A stretch of DNA of 64,000 nucleotides from contig NC_091046.1 in NCBI RefSeq assembly GCF_963966145.1, forward strand, positions 39,122,001 to 39,186,000, written 5' to 3'. Positions within the stretch are counted from its first letter, which is position 1. Each line of letters begins with the position of its first letter. This stretch comes from Tenebrio molitor. Its lineage: Eukaryota; Arthropoda; Insecta; Coleoptera; Tenebrionidae. The notes under the pieces were generated by a model, which worked only from the letters and a program-made list of their open reading frames with translations, made no database searches and was not told the origin of the DNA. The position numbers were made by a program, and so were the translations under genes. Shown one piece after another: positions 34,000-44,869 of the stretch.

Positions 34000-35471
34000 A
34001 AACAAATTTTTGAAAAAATGTGAAAACAATGAAGAAAATATTCCCCCGGAAGTATTTGAAGCTGCACGTAAAGCTACTTTAAACTTACTACCCCAAAAGT
34101 CTCGCCAACAGTACGAACTGGTGTTCAAGAAGGAACAAGGTCGAAATGAATGTATAGTATTTTTATCTTCCTAAGGAATTTTGGCTTAAGTCATAAATAA
34201 ACCGAACAAAGACCCTACTTAAAGAAATTTATTGTGATATTGTACCTGTCAATCACTAGCCGGCCTCGGAGAAAAAAACTACCTGGGGTAGTACTCAAAA
34301 TATTTGTCGGAGACCGTCTAGTAATTGACAGGCACAATATGACAATAAATTTCTTTAAGTAGGGTCTTTGTTGGGTTTATTTAGGGTTTAAGTCAGAATT
34401 CCTTAGGAAGTTACAAGCACTATAACGGAAAATGTGTGTCTTGCTTATTTTGCTGACAGGGCTAAACATGTAAAACCATCAAGTCTTTGGTCGGAATACT
34501 CTATGGTAAAGTCTTCGCTGCTGATAAAAAAAAACATCGACCTTAAACATTTTTTTAAATTAACTGCGTTTATGAAACGGCAATCGGCAGGCTATCAATG
34601 TAAGAAGTCTAAAGTATTCAGCAAGGACCAAATTTACAAATTTATTAATGAAGCACCAGACGAAACATACTTGATGATGAAGGTAAATAACTTCATTGTA
34701 ATTATTTTCAATTAATTATAATATTCTAAAACTGCAGGTCGTGTCTATTTTTGGAATTGCAGGCGCGTGTAGAAGGGAAGAGTTTCTCAAGATGAGCACT
34801 AAAGATATAGAAGACACTGGTTCTATCTTAGTAGTGAAAATACCTGACACGAAAACCAATAAACCCCGAACTTTTGTCATTGATGGAAGAGATCATGACA
34901 TCAAAAATATGGTTGAAATTTATAGACTTTAGACCTTAGACCTTCCCATACAAAACATGAGCGATTATTTGTTTTTTATCGAAATGGAAAATGTTCCACC
35001 CAACCAGTCGGGATTAATACCTTTGGAAAAATACCTAGTGACATTGCTAAATATCTTGGCTTGACAAATCCACATGAGTATAGTGGTCACACTTTTAGAA
35101 GGTAATTATTATAAACTCGTATATTATACACTCATATATTATTTACTATTATCATTAGATCCTCTGCCACCATCCTTGTCGATGCTGGAGGAGACATATT
35201 ATCTCTAAAGAGGCATGGAGGATGGAAGAGTACGACCGTGGCAGAGTCGTATGTGGAGGAATCCATAGCAAATAAGATTTCCATTTCCAATAAAATTTTG
35301 GGGATAGGAGAAAATCAGCCTAGTACTTCTTCTACTACTCGTGCGGAAAATGAAATGGGTACATCTTCTCAACTGCCAAATCCTCAGCCTCAAGTACCAA
35401 ACTCTTTACCGAAGATTATTGTTAAAAATTGCACCAACTGTAAAATGGATATACATATAGGGAAGAATTAA
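34000..35471 (+). pseudogene. Crypton-like tyrosine recombinase gene, disrupted
   Basis: Reads as a eukaryotic tyrosine recombinase of the type spread by Crypton elements. Blocks in order: an N-terminal part with ENIPPEVFEAARKATLNLLP; an SAM-like DNA-binding part with ENVCLAYFADRAKHVKPSSL; then the catalytic domain. Catalytic signature residues are visible: Arg in GACRREEF (about 34770), HTFRR (H-x-x-R, about 35088-35102), HGGW (35214) and the nucleophile Tyr in ESYVEES (about 35250). Two introns with good sites are kept (34683-34738 and about 35102-35158). Breaks: a foldback element (34167-34410) is inserted in the coding sequence, and the frame shifts near 34928-34945. The inverted BEL end abuts its 3' side, so the C-terminus may not be original. 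Confidence 0.75.
34167..34410. mobile_element. Foldback MITE inserted in the recombinase gene
   Basis: CTTCCTAAGGAATTTTGGCTTAAG and AAAGACCCTACTTAAAGAAA are inverted on the right side, ending AATTCCTTAGGAAG; arms about 95 bp. The interior holds CGGCCTCGGAG. Recombinase coding sequence is readable on both sides. Confidence 0.85.
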
Positions 35472-35479
35472 TTCTTTTG

Positions 35480-35814
35480 TTTAAAACTTCTTTCCGAATT
35501 GAAATTTGTTTTGCGTGTGCAATATTTGATTTGTGATTTTCAAAAAATGTTGTGAATCGAGTTAAACTTGACTTTAATATCGCGCGTCTTTTCAATAGCT
35601 CTGGTAATTCTGCCATAATCAATTTGAGAAACTGTTCTACTGATAGGAAATGACTGGAAAATGGGACTGACCTTTTGTTTGTTGAATTCGACTTGCTTGT
35701 ACCTCTGGCGGATACGATGTCACCTTGATGTTCCACAGCCGGTGAATCCGATTCGAGGAGGACCACACGGTTTGCTTCTTTCACTGTAGCGACTTGAGTT
35801 GATTTGGATTCCAA
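35480..35814 (-). pseudogene. N-terminal part of BEL/Pao gag, inverted
   Basis: On the minus strand, beyond the LTR and primer-binding site, a frame opens with MESKSTQVATVKEAN and includes PELLKRRAILKSSLTRFTTF, typical of the start of BEL/Pao gag. It stops being gag-like near 35480. The continuation of the same gag (FNDIQTSIELLKDDEEAYRE) is on the + strand from about 36953. The two halves were split by an inversion of about 1.47 kb. Confidence 0.75.
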
Positions 35815-35853
35815 TGTTTTGTTTGTTACACTTTTTTAATGCACTGTCACTGG

Positions 35854-35871
35854 ATCCGGTTCGAAGGACCA
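35854..35871 (-). other. Primer-binding site of the inverted 5' LTR
   Basis: On the minus strand TGGTCCTTCGAACCGGAT begins 4 nt after the LTR end. It is complementary to a tRNA 3' end finishing ..TCGAAGGACCA, which from memory resembles insect tRNA-Tyr; the tRNA identity is inference. Confidence 0.6.
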
Positions 35872-35875
35872 AAAA

Positions 35876-36138
35876 TGTTTAGGACTGTAACCCTTTTGTA
35901 TGCTGTGTTTTTGCTGGGTTGATCGAATTGGACGCCTTGTGATGGACGTCTTTATTCGAGAAAAAATAACTGTCACTTTTGTTGAGTACTTTATTCGTCT
36001 CTGGTTTCTAGTTATTCTCTACCTACTATTTACAAAATTTTACCTTAAATACTACCTACTTCTAGAAAAATGAGGGTGGGGGTGTAAGCACCCGTCCAGA
36101 CCTTCGTGGGTACAGTTGGACGTAACAGAAATGCAACA
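35876..36138 (-). repeat. BEL/Pao LTR (5' LTR, inverted)
   Basis: 263 bp; read on the minus strand it runs from TGTTGCATTTCTGTTACGTC to CAGTCCTAAACA. It is the reverse complement of the LTR at 40874-41136, with the same length and near identity. The AATAAAG hexamer is in the LTR's own sense. Confidence 0.92.
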
Positions 36139-36143
36139 ATTGT
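36139..36143. other. Target-site duplication, inverted copy
   Basis: ATTGT on the + strand, i.e. ACAAT in the LTR's orientation, directly before the inverted 5' LTR. It matches ACAAT after the 3' LTR. Confidence 0.75.
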
Positions 36144-36950
36144 TATTGTCATTTACACCAAAAAACTTCCAATATTAACGTTCAAATCAAACTCTCCTTT
36201 TTAACATCTGGTTGCTTCCGTTACCTTGAATTACCAATTAATGCAAAATTCCCTAGAATTTGAAAGTTTAATTTTTTTATTTAAAAATTAAAGTGTGCAA
36301 ATTCGAAAAAATAACATAAAAACTCGTTTTATAAGGGCATTTGCGCACTCGTCCCATTGAAAATTCTCTTACGGCTTGTTTTCTACACTTGGGACTCGTA
36401 CTTACTTGCAGCATAAAATATGCCCAAGATAACAAACGTGATTTTATCTACGATCATGTAAAAAGTAGGCACTTTTTGCACTAAAAATCGTTGCCAAAGT
36501 TGACGTTTAGTGAATTGACGGAATCGTGCCATAAAACTTTTAGTCCACGATTATGTCAAACAAGAAAATAGTGTTATAAAATTTTTAGTGCACGATTATG
36601 TCAAAAAAGAAGAAATCTGTAATAACGATTTTTATATTTATTTAATATCACTGACCTCTAGAGATCAGTGATTTAATATACAGAGTGTTGGTATTATAGT
36701 TTTCCCATTTATAATTTGGTTTTACTACCAGCCCTGTTGTATGGGTGTTAAATACCCCGACAATAGGCAACTACCGCGATAAATCCTAGGACTGTAAAAG
36801 AAGGTCTGTTTTCTGACCAGGTTACAATATCTTCACTATCGCCAAAACCACAACCCCAGCCCCTAATAATTACAATTGCACTGCCATAAAACCAAATTAT
36901 AAATGGGAAAACTATAACAAAACATAGATACATATTTACTATTAAAACCT
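36144..36950. other. Inverted host flank carried with the BEL 5' end
   Basis: By the inversion model this 0.8-kb piece was the DNA immediately upstream of the retrotransposon. It contains F2-like traces (about 36448-36490) and an inverted-repeat pair of about 30 bp (36697-36727 and 36886-36916, TTTTCCCATTTATAATTTGG). No gene seen. Confidence 0.6.
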
Positions 36951-36952
36951 TT

Positions 36953-39900
36953 AACGATTTTAATGACATTCAAACGTCAATTGAATTATTAAAAGATGAT
37001 GAAGAAGCGTATCGAGAGAGTTTTGAAACTGATTACTATAAAGTTATCGCGGATGTAAGCAGTTATTTAGAGTCACATACACTTACATCATCGTCAACAT
37101 CAGTCAATTCAAGTCAAGGTATTGCTGAAAGTGTAATAGCCAAACTCCCGCCAATAAACCTACCTTCGTTTGAGGGAAATTATATCGAATGGGTAAATTT
37201 CAAAAATACATTTGATTCTATGATTCACGAGCGTAATGACTTAACCAACATACAAAAGTTTCATTATTTAAAATCAAGTGTAAAGGGGGAAGCACAAAAG
37301 CTAATTGTTCATTTAGCAATCACCCATGACAATTATATTACAGCGTATAATCTTTTAAAATCACGGTTTGAGAACAAACGGATTATCGTACAACAGCACG
37401 TCAATACGATAATAAATCTACCGCAGGTAACAAAGGGATCGCCAGCGTCCCTAAGACAACTGTTAGATGGGCTTTCGACCAATTTAAGTATATTGCAAAA
37501 TTTAGATATTCCAGTACAAAGTTGGGATATCATTCTCATTCAGTTAATGTTGTCAAAATTAGATTATCAATCCCGCAGAGAATGGGAAACATCTTGCAAA
37601 ACAACAAACATTCCGACACTGAAAGAATTTAGCGATACACTAACAAATCATTGTCTCACGCTAGAAGCTTTGAGCGATTCGCAAAAAGGAAAATCATCAA
37701 CAATTGAAAAACCCAAACAATCGCAAAAATCGTTTGTTAGCGTCAAAAATGAAACTACCACAAAAAAATGCTTATATTGTAACAAGTCAAATCATTACTT
37801 GTATCAATGCAAGGAGTTTCTCAGCTTACCGGTATCAAACAGAATTGATCAAATAAACAAACGAAAACTTTGTAAAAATTGCTTAAGAACAAATCATGAC
37901 GCAGACAGCTGCAAGGGTGGTTGTTGCCGAGTGTGTGGCAGTAATATACACAATACATTATTACACAAGGACACATCGGAGCAATTGGATGAAATTAACA
38001 ATGATGTAAATGTACTAAATTCGAGCACTACCTTGCCAATCAATGTCATTTTGTCAACGGCACTGGTGCAGGTGCAAGATAAAGCAGGAAATTTCACCCA
38101 ATTACGAGCTCTTCTAGACAGTGGCTCACAGTCAAATTTTATCACAGAGTCAGCTTTGAAAATGTTAAATTTGCCATCTTACAATACGAACATCACGTTA
38201 TCTGGGGTAAACAACAGTCACAGCAAGGTAAACAAAGGTACCACGCTAATTTTCAAATCGAATTTCAATAAATTCCAAGCTTCAGTAAAATGTTTAGTGT
38301 TGCCAAAAATCACTCAAAACATCCCAGCGAGTCCGTTAGTTTACGACACTTTCAAAATCCCTAGTAATATAAAATTGGCGGACCCGACGTTCAATAAACC
38401 CGGTCCGATTGATCTTCTTCTCGGAAACGAGCTGTTCTGGAAGGTACTGTGCGTCGGAAAGGTGCAATTATGTCCCGCCAAACGGTTGATAGCTCAAAAT
38501 ACCCAGCTGGGGTGGATTTTGGGCGGTTGTTGGGACACTAACAAAGAAAACACAAAGACAATCTGCACTTTCTCCAGCAAGAACTTGGAAAAACAGATGG
38601 TCAAGTTTTGGCAAATTGAGGAAATAGACCATAAACCAATTCTGTCCAGAGAACATGAAAGGTGCGAGAAACAATTCCTAGAATGTCACAAACGGCTTGC
38701 TAACGGTAAATTTCAGGTACCATTGATGTTCAAAAGTGAAAGTCCAAATATTGGTCTCTCATTTGACCAAGCATTAAAGAGATTTCAATCACTAAAACAA
38801 AATTGTCATGTTAACATTCTTTGCGCTATCAAAACGATATCATTACCAAAATTAGAATTGTCAGCGGCGATGTTATTAGCTAAATTATTCAACAAAGTGC
38901 ATCCAATCATTTCTCACAAAATTGCTGATCATTATTTTTGGACGGATAGTACAATCGTATTGTCTTGGCTTTCGGGTGAGCCCACACAATGGAAGGTTTT
39001 TGTTGCTAATCGGGTGTCAGAGATTCAATCACAAACGGATAGCGACCGTTGGTATCATGTAAAAGGTGAAGAAAATCCAGCCGACATAAGATCGCGAGGC
39101 TTATTACCTAGTCAATTACGTAATTCAAAATTATGGTTTCATGGGCCAAGTTGGTTACATTCACACCCTGATACATGGCGCTGCAATCATATATCTAACT
39201 ACGCGCGGTCAGAAAACATTCCAGAAGTCAAAACAAACGCTTTTGTAACGCAATGTGAATTGAACCTAGAGATTTTGAGACGTTTTTCAACATTTCCTAA
39301 ATTACAGCGCGTGATCGGTTACTGTAAAAGATTCATCTCCAACTGTCGTAAAGTAAAGGCTGAGCGAATCGCAGGTAACAGATTATCTCCACAGGAAATA
39401 AGTGCGTCAACCAATACAATATTAAAATTGGTCCAATTGGAATCATTTCACAAAGAATTGTCTCTTTTAAAGAATAACAATTTAGTTTCTAACAAGAGTA
39501 AAATCAAATCTCTTAACCCCTTTATCGACCATACAGATGGATTGATCAAGGTGGGCGGAAGATTGCGTAACTCACGTTCAATAAGTGTATATAAAAAATT
39601 TCCTATTTTGCTTCCAAAGGGACATTTTGTCACGACATTAATTATCAGACATGCTCACGAATGTCAATTACATGCAGGTCATCAAGGCACATTAGCCTAT
39701 ATAAGACAAAAATATTGGCCAATTGCGGGACGTGATGCTGTACGACAAGTCATACATCGATGTATCAGGTGTTTCAAAACAAATCCTACCACATTCAATC
39801 AAATCATGGGTGATCTACCATCCGATAGAGTAACTCAAAATCGTCCTTTTCTAATTAGTGGTGTAGATTTTGCCGGTCCAATTTCCCTCAAGGAAGGTAG

Positions 39901-40720
39901 AGGTCGCGGTAAGCGAATAGTTAAGGCCTATATTGCGTTATTTATATGTATGACAACAAAGGCAGTACATGTTGAATTGGTTGGTGATTTGACAACAGAG
40001 TCATTTCTAAATGCACTTAAACGTTTGATATCGCGAAGAGGTATGGTTTCAAAACTTTACTCTGACAACGCCACGAATTTTATTGGATCAAAAAACGAGT
40101 TACAAAAAAGAATTCAATCTGATCACAATATAGAATGGCATTTCATTCCACCACGAAGTCCCCACATGGGAGGTTTGTGGGAAGCAAATATTAAATGTGT
40201 CAAAAATCATTTAAAAAGGGTAATTGGGAACGCGAATTTGACATTTGAGGAACTGTACACTGTTTTAACCTCTATTGAAGCAATCCTGAACTCACGTCCT
40301 CTGTGTCCTCTTTCCAACGACCCCAATGACTTATCCTATTTAACCCCCGGCCACTTTCTCGTCGGCGAGCCTCTCAATGCACCAGCGGAGTTCGACCTCA
40401 CAGATGTCAACATCCATCGACTCTCACGGTGGCAACACGTCGAGCGAATTCGACAACACTTTTGGAAGCGCTGGTCCAACGAGTACCTTACGACGCTACA
40501 ACAACGGACCCGGTGGATCACATCCAAGGACAAGGTGCCGCATGTGGGTTCATTAGTACTAATCAAGGAAACCAATGCACCTCCACTGCAGTGGAAACTT
40601 GGCCGCATCACTCAGCTGCATCCCGGACCAGACAAGGTGGTGCGTGTAGTGTCAGTGAAGTGCAATTCAAGTGAATTCAAACGTTCGATAAACTATTTGT
40701 GTCCGTTGCCCACAGACTAA
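36953..40720 (+). pseudogene. BEL/Pao Gag-Pol with reverse transcriptase deleted
   Basis: One open frame; the first ATG in the open part is at 37220 (1166 codons) but gag-like coding starts at about 36953. Residues from that ATG: gag (DUF1759-like) to about 150; zinc knuckles CLYCNKSNHYLYQC (about 186) and CKNCLRTNHDADSC (about 217); aspartic protease ALLDSGSQSNF (about 297); start of the RT region SFDQALKRFQSLKQN (about 512), followed at once by RNase H sequence ISLPKLELSAAMLLAKLF and YFWTDSTIVLSWL (about 571). The HHCC zinc region (about 810-853) and integrase core with GVDFAGP, LYSDNATNF and GGLWEANIK (D,D,E) come next, then WQHVERIRQHFWKRW (DUF5641). The RT palm and fingers, normally some 400 residues or more, are missing without breaking the frame. 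It cannot reverse-transcribe itself. Confidence 0.9.
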
Positions 40721-40873
40721 TGAAGTTTCGGTATCCGGTTAACAATCGAGCATTTTTCATTTTATTTTTTTGTTAATTATGTATATGTATTTTATTGTTC
40801 ATAGTATTAAGGTCTTATTGAAACAAAAATATGTATGTACACATTCTCATTTTTATTTCAATGGTGGGCGGCA

Positions 40874-41136
40874 TGTTGCATTTCTGTTACGTCCAACTGT
40901 ACCCACGAAGGTCTGGACGGGTGCTTACACCCCCACCCTCATTTTTCTAGAAGTAGGTAGTATTTAAGGTAAAATTTTGTAAATAGTAGGTAGAGAATAA
41001 CTAGAAACCAGAGACGAATAAAGTACTCAACAAAAGTGACAGTTATTTTTTCTCGAATAAAGACGTCCATCACAAGGCGTCCAATTCGATCAACCCAGCA
41101 AAAACACAGCATACAAAAGGGTTACAGTCCTAAACA
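40874..41136 (+). repeat. BEL/Pao 3' LTR
   Basis: 263 bp, TGTTGCATTT to CCTAAACA, preceded by a purine-rich tract GGTGGGCGGC that can serve as plus-strand primer. It contains AATAAAG. Same length as the inverted 5' LTR. Confidence 0.93.
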
Positions 41137-41141
41137 ACAAT
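41137..41141. other. Target-site duplication ACAAT
   Basis: The five bases right after the 3' LTR equal, after inversion, the five before the 5' LTR (36139-36143). Confidence 0.75.
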
Positions 41142-41145
41142 CATA

Positions 41146-41922
41146 TATAGTCCATTTTTTTATTATAGTCCGATGAGCTTAGTCCGAATCAAGAAGTCGA
41201 CATGACCTGCGTCTGCTTTCGACATTTGACAGCAGTGCATGGTTCTACCAATATTTGAAAATTTATTTAGGCAGCATGAGACAGATATTGTGTTCTTTCG
41301 TGCTTTCTTGGTTTTTCTGCAAATTCATTCCTCCGTTTTAATTTTATCTTTCAAAAAACCGCTCCCTTCAGAACGCTTTTGATAACTATTTACATAGGTA
41401 TCAACTAATAGGTCAGATATATTAAAAATTGTTGAAAACAGCACTAAACAACCACGTTTAGACTGTCTTTCTTTCCTCCTAGATTTTGTTTCGGCAACGC
41501 CATGAACACAAAACAACTCTCTATGAATTAGTTTACCCCCTTACCTGTTAACTTCCAGTCTTGCAAGTTTCCGCGCAATTCCAATATTATTTTTGCAATT
41601 TACAAATTCTGTAAATGAATCTGTTCACATGCTTTTCGTTGGCATCATACGGAGGACATTTCAAGCAAAATTAAACAAAATTATCCCAAATAACGTGGTT
41701 AAAACGTAACCTAAAAATTTGACGTCGCTAGTGGAATAAACGTACAATTCGCGTCTTGCTCTAATCGCACATGCTAAAGCGAGATGCATAGTGGGACACG
41801 CTTAATACAATACGTACAAGAATTCAATAGTTTGTTTACATTATGTTGAAAAGAGATAGCAATATGACAGTTGTTCTGCTTTTTAATTGATACATCGGAC
41901 TATAATTAAAAAATGGACTATA
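41146..41922. mobile_element. DNA element with about 30-bp terminal repeats
   Basis: TATAGTCCATTTTTTTATTA with TAGTCCGATG is inverted at 41893-41922 (CATCGGACTATAATTAAAAA, ATGGACTATA). About 777 bp, no transposase frame. The BEL element sits immediately next to its left end. Confidence 0.75.
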
Positions 41923-42497
41923 CACTGATATATTGATAAAAAAAATTCTTAGAGATCTATTAAACGACGAGTGCTTTAATAGATACTAGATAGCCATAAA
42001 CGACTTCAACTTGAATACAATAATAGACCAATTAGAGACGCAAATTAGAAAAACTGCTATTAAACATTTTTAAACAAAGAACTTACGCGAATTAAAAAAA
42101 AAAGTTAAATGTTTCGTTTTGGGTACTTTGGCCATTAATAGGTTTTAAACAATACACCATCAAAAGTTCGTCGACAATGGCACAATTTAAAAAACGCGTG
42201 CATCTATCGAAAGAATTTAAATTTACCGCCTTCTAGTTTGAGAAGTGTCGCCACTGTCGTCATTTGAAAATTGAAATTTGTCGCACTTTAATCGTTTAAG
42301 TTAGATTAGATTTTAGATGTTTACGAATAAAATGTTTACGTAGCACACTACACACTTCCAACAGAAATATGTCGGCTGTAAAGAATTTTTCCAAGAAATA
42401 AATTTGGTAACGATCGTTGGCGTTGCGTCACGGTCACGCTTGTTTGTACACGTCAACCGGCACGCCTGTGCTGTGATAACACTTGAATTGTTTAAAA
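41923..42497. promoter_or_regulatory. 5' region of ALG1
   Basis: AT-rich, no coding. Less repetitive than the DNA to its left; presumably the promoter and 5' UTR of ALG1 lie in the last few hundred bases. No motif can be defended. Confidence 0.4.
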
Positions 42498-43937
42498 ATG
42501 AGTGGAAAAAAGAAATTTGTTAAAGTTGTTGTGCTGGGAGATTTTGGAAGAAGCCCTAGAATGCAGTATCACTGTACGTCACTTTCTGAAATTGGGCATC
42601 AAGTGGACGTAATCGCTTATGGGGACACAGATCCCATGGATTCTGTAAAACGAGATCCTTTCATTTTCTATCACTATTTACTACCAGTGCCGCAACTTCC
42701 AATAAGACTAGTTAATTACATTTTTAAAACAATTGTGCAGTCCATTAATCTGTTATTTTTGTTATTTATAACTAATAAATCAGACATCTTGATTATGCAA
42801 AATCCACCAGCAATTCCTGCCATGATCATTTGTTGGATTTATACAACTATCGTTGGTGCAAAGTTTGTAATAGACTGGCATAATTATGCACACACTATCA
42901 TGGCTCTGAATGTGGGACAGACAAATCCTTTGGTGAAAATCACCAAAAAGGTTGAAGTTGTTATTGGTCGTAGAGCTGACTATAATTTTTGTGTTACCAA
43001 AGCAATGAAAGAGGACTTGCGAAAAAAATGGAATATAGAGTAATTAAGGTTTTTAATAATGTATAAAGTGTAAAATGTTTTTATTCAGGGCAATCACTTT
43101 GTATGACAGGCCACCATTAATGTTTAAACCAATTTTGGTAGAGGAAAAACATGAATTTTTGCTCAAGTTTGGTAAAAGTTACCACAGCATATTCTTGGGC
43201 GAAGAAGACAAAGAAACTGCACTTACCAAAGTAGTCAATGATGTGGTCAGTTTAAAGCCTGCAAGGCCAGGACTTTTAGTTTCAAGCACAAGCTGGACAG
43301 AGGATGAGGACTTTTCTGTGCTTTTAACAGCTTTGCAAGGTAAAGCATTTGGATTTTAGTTCCTCTTTTTATTAGATTTTTTAGACTATGAGAAACAAAG
43401 TCAAGAAGGTAATCTTAGAAAACTACCACAGTTAATTTGTGTGATAACAGGAAAAGGACCCTTAAAAGAGTATTATCTTCAGAAAATATCTTCCCTAAAT
43501 TGGAAGCATGTTTCAATTATCACCCCCTGGCTAGAACCAGAGGAATATCCATTAATTTTAGCTTCAAGTGATCTAGGTGTTTCTCTACACACAAGCTCAA
43601 GTGGACTTGACTTGCCAATGAAAGTTGTCGACATGTTTGGTTGTGGCTTACCTGTTTGTGCCTTTAACTTTAAATGGTACAAGACATACAACTTTAGCAT
43701 GAACCATTTTTTATCAAATTGCATTTTAGTTTGAACGAGTTGGTTAAAAATGGAGAAAACAGCTTCATATTTGATTCTTCAGAAGATTTATCTAAACAAA
43801 TTTTAAATTGGTTTGAAGATTTTCCTAATAATCAATGGCAGCAACAGACTGAACAAAAATTCAAAACTGAATTACAAGCATTCCAAAATTTGAGGTGGAA
43901 AGAAAACTGGAAAGCAGTTGCAGCTCCTGTTTTTTGA
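42498..43937 (+). CDS. ALG1: ALG1, chitobiosyldiphosphodolichol beta-mannosyltransferase
   Basis: Adds the first mannose from GDP-mannose to GlcNAc2-PP-dolichol on the cytosolic face of the ER (N-glycan precursor synthesis, GT33 family). Exons 42498-43039, 43089-43339, 43376-43676 and 43730-43937 give 433 residues, the usual length. Start MSGKKKFVKVVVLGDFGRSP; the conserved N-terminal GDFGRSPRMQYH is the family hallmark. A hydrophobic membrane segment follows (SINLLFLLFI), then MQNPPAIPAM, FVIDWHNYAHT and VTKAMKED. The C-terminal half has VSSTSWTEDEDFSVLL, VITGKGPLKEYY, TPWLEPEEYPLILASSDLGV, LDLPMKVVDMFGCGLPVCAF and the continuation LNELVKNGENSFIF. The stop is 88 bp from the stop of SNU13 on the other strand. 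Confidence 0.94.
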
Positions 43938-43977
43938 AGAGTTTATAAAGTAAAGAAAGCACTTTTATATAAAATAT

Positions 43978-43983
43978 TTTATT
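43978..43983 (-). terminator. Candidate poly(A) signal of SNU13
   Basis: TTTATT on the + strand (AATAAA on minus) 42 bp beyond the SNU13 stop and only 41 bp after the ALG1 stop. Confidence 0.5.
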
Positions 43984-43999
43984 GAAAGATTACATCATT

Positions 44000-44005
44000 A
44001 ATAAA
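44000..44005 (+). terminator. Candidate poly(A) signal of ALG1
   Basis: AATAAA 63 bp after the ALG1 stop, 20 bp before the SNU13 stop codon region. If used, the two mRNAs overlap at their 3' ends. Confidence 0.45.
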
Positions 44006-44024
44006 GTAAATTCCAATTGTATAC

Positions 44025-44457
44025 TTAAACTAATAAACGTTCAATTTCTTGTTGGATAGCTTCAATCTGAGGCTTCAACTGAGACCCCTCATTGATGGTC
44101 ACACTGCAAGCAATAACAGACCTCGAAACACCACAAGCACGCCCTAAAGCTTGCTTTGAGCGAACAAAAACATAAGGTACATTCTTATCTTCACACAAAA
44201 GTGGAAGATGCAACAATATTTCCAACGGCTCGGCGTCAGCAGCCATCACAATAAATGCAGCAATACCGCGATTAAGAGTTTTGGTTACTTCATTAGCACC
44301 TTTGCGCAACTGTTTGTAATTCATTGCTTGTTGAACAAGATTCAGAATTCTGGTGGTGAGAATAGCTTCAGCCAAAGGATAAGCTTTGGGGTTCACTTCT
44401 TCTGCCTGAAAACAACAGTCACCACAAATCCAAACAGCAAAAATACTAACTTACCAT
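44025..44457 (-). CDS. SNU13: SNU13 / NHP2L1 (15.5K) RNA-binding protein
   Basis: L7Ae-family protein that binds kink-turns in U4 snRNA (tri-snRNP) and box C/D snoRNAs. Coding exons: 44457-44455 (only the ATG) and 44405-44025; 127 residues, full length. Sequence after splicing begins MAEEVNPKAYPLAEA; then YKQLRKGANEVTKTLNRG (the RNA-contact region), FIVMAADAEPLEILLHLPLL, CEDKNVPYVFVRSKQALGRA, CGVSRSVIACSVTINEGSQL and the terminal IEAIQQEIERLLV. Nearly identical to animal orthologues. Its 3' end faces ALG1; upstream it diverges from SSR1. Confidence 0.97.
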
Positions 44458-44869
44458 TTTGAGATGTACGGAACGATTTCGAGTAATTCAAGTTAAATAC
44501 GTGGCTAATAAATGGAACTTTTTTCTGACAACCTCTCGGCGAATTTTCTTTCGCTTCACGGAGGAGCCGGCAATCGTACTATACACGTGCGGAAATCTGA
44601 TCTGATGAGCGTCCTAACCTCACACTACGTTTACCAAACGTTGTTTCGCAGATAGTTTATACAACTGACCCGTAATTTTGCTGGGACAAAATTTTCAAAA
44701 CTTGGAACTTTGAGAAGCTTCAAGGGGTAAAGTGCATTTAATTTGCAATAAATCAATCACAAACTAAACGAATTTTTGGTGCCAGAAGTGAAATACTTTC
44801 AAATTGTTTTTGCGGACAAGTTTTTGGTGTATTTTAATCATCTGAGGATGCTTGTTCAGAATAATGTAA
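44458..44869. promoter_or_regulatory. 5' region of SNU13
   Basis: Non-coding, probably promoter and 5' UTR of SNU13 on the minus strand. No motif assigned. Confidence 0.4.

Noticed and set aside
36653..36678. 26-bp near-palindrome ATCACTGACCTCTAGAGATC
   Set aside because: Short, isolated, and without paired flanks; could be chance or a decayed foldback centre.
36748..36969. Minus-strand open frame with hydrophobic segments
   Set aside because: It overlaps the antisense of gag and one copy of a 30-bp inverted repeat, and it spans the presumed inversion breakpoint. The hydrophobicity comes from the AT-rich repeat.
40429..40674. Additional frame at the end of BEL pol
   Set aside because: Overlaps the DUF5641 region in another frame; no independent evidence.
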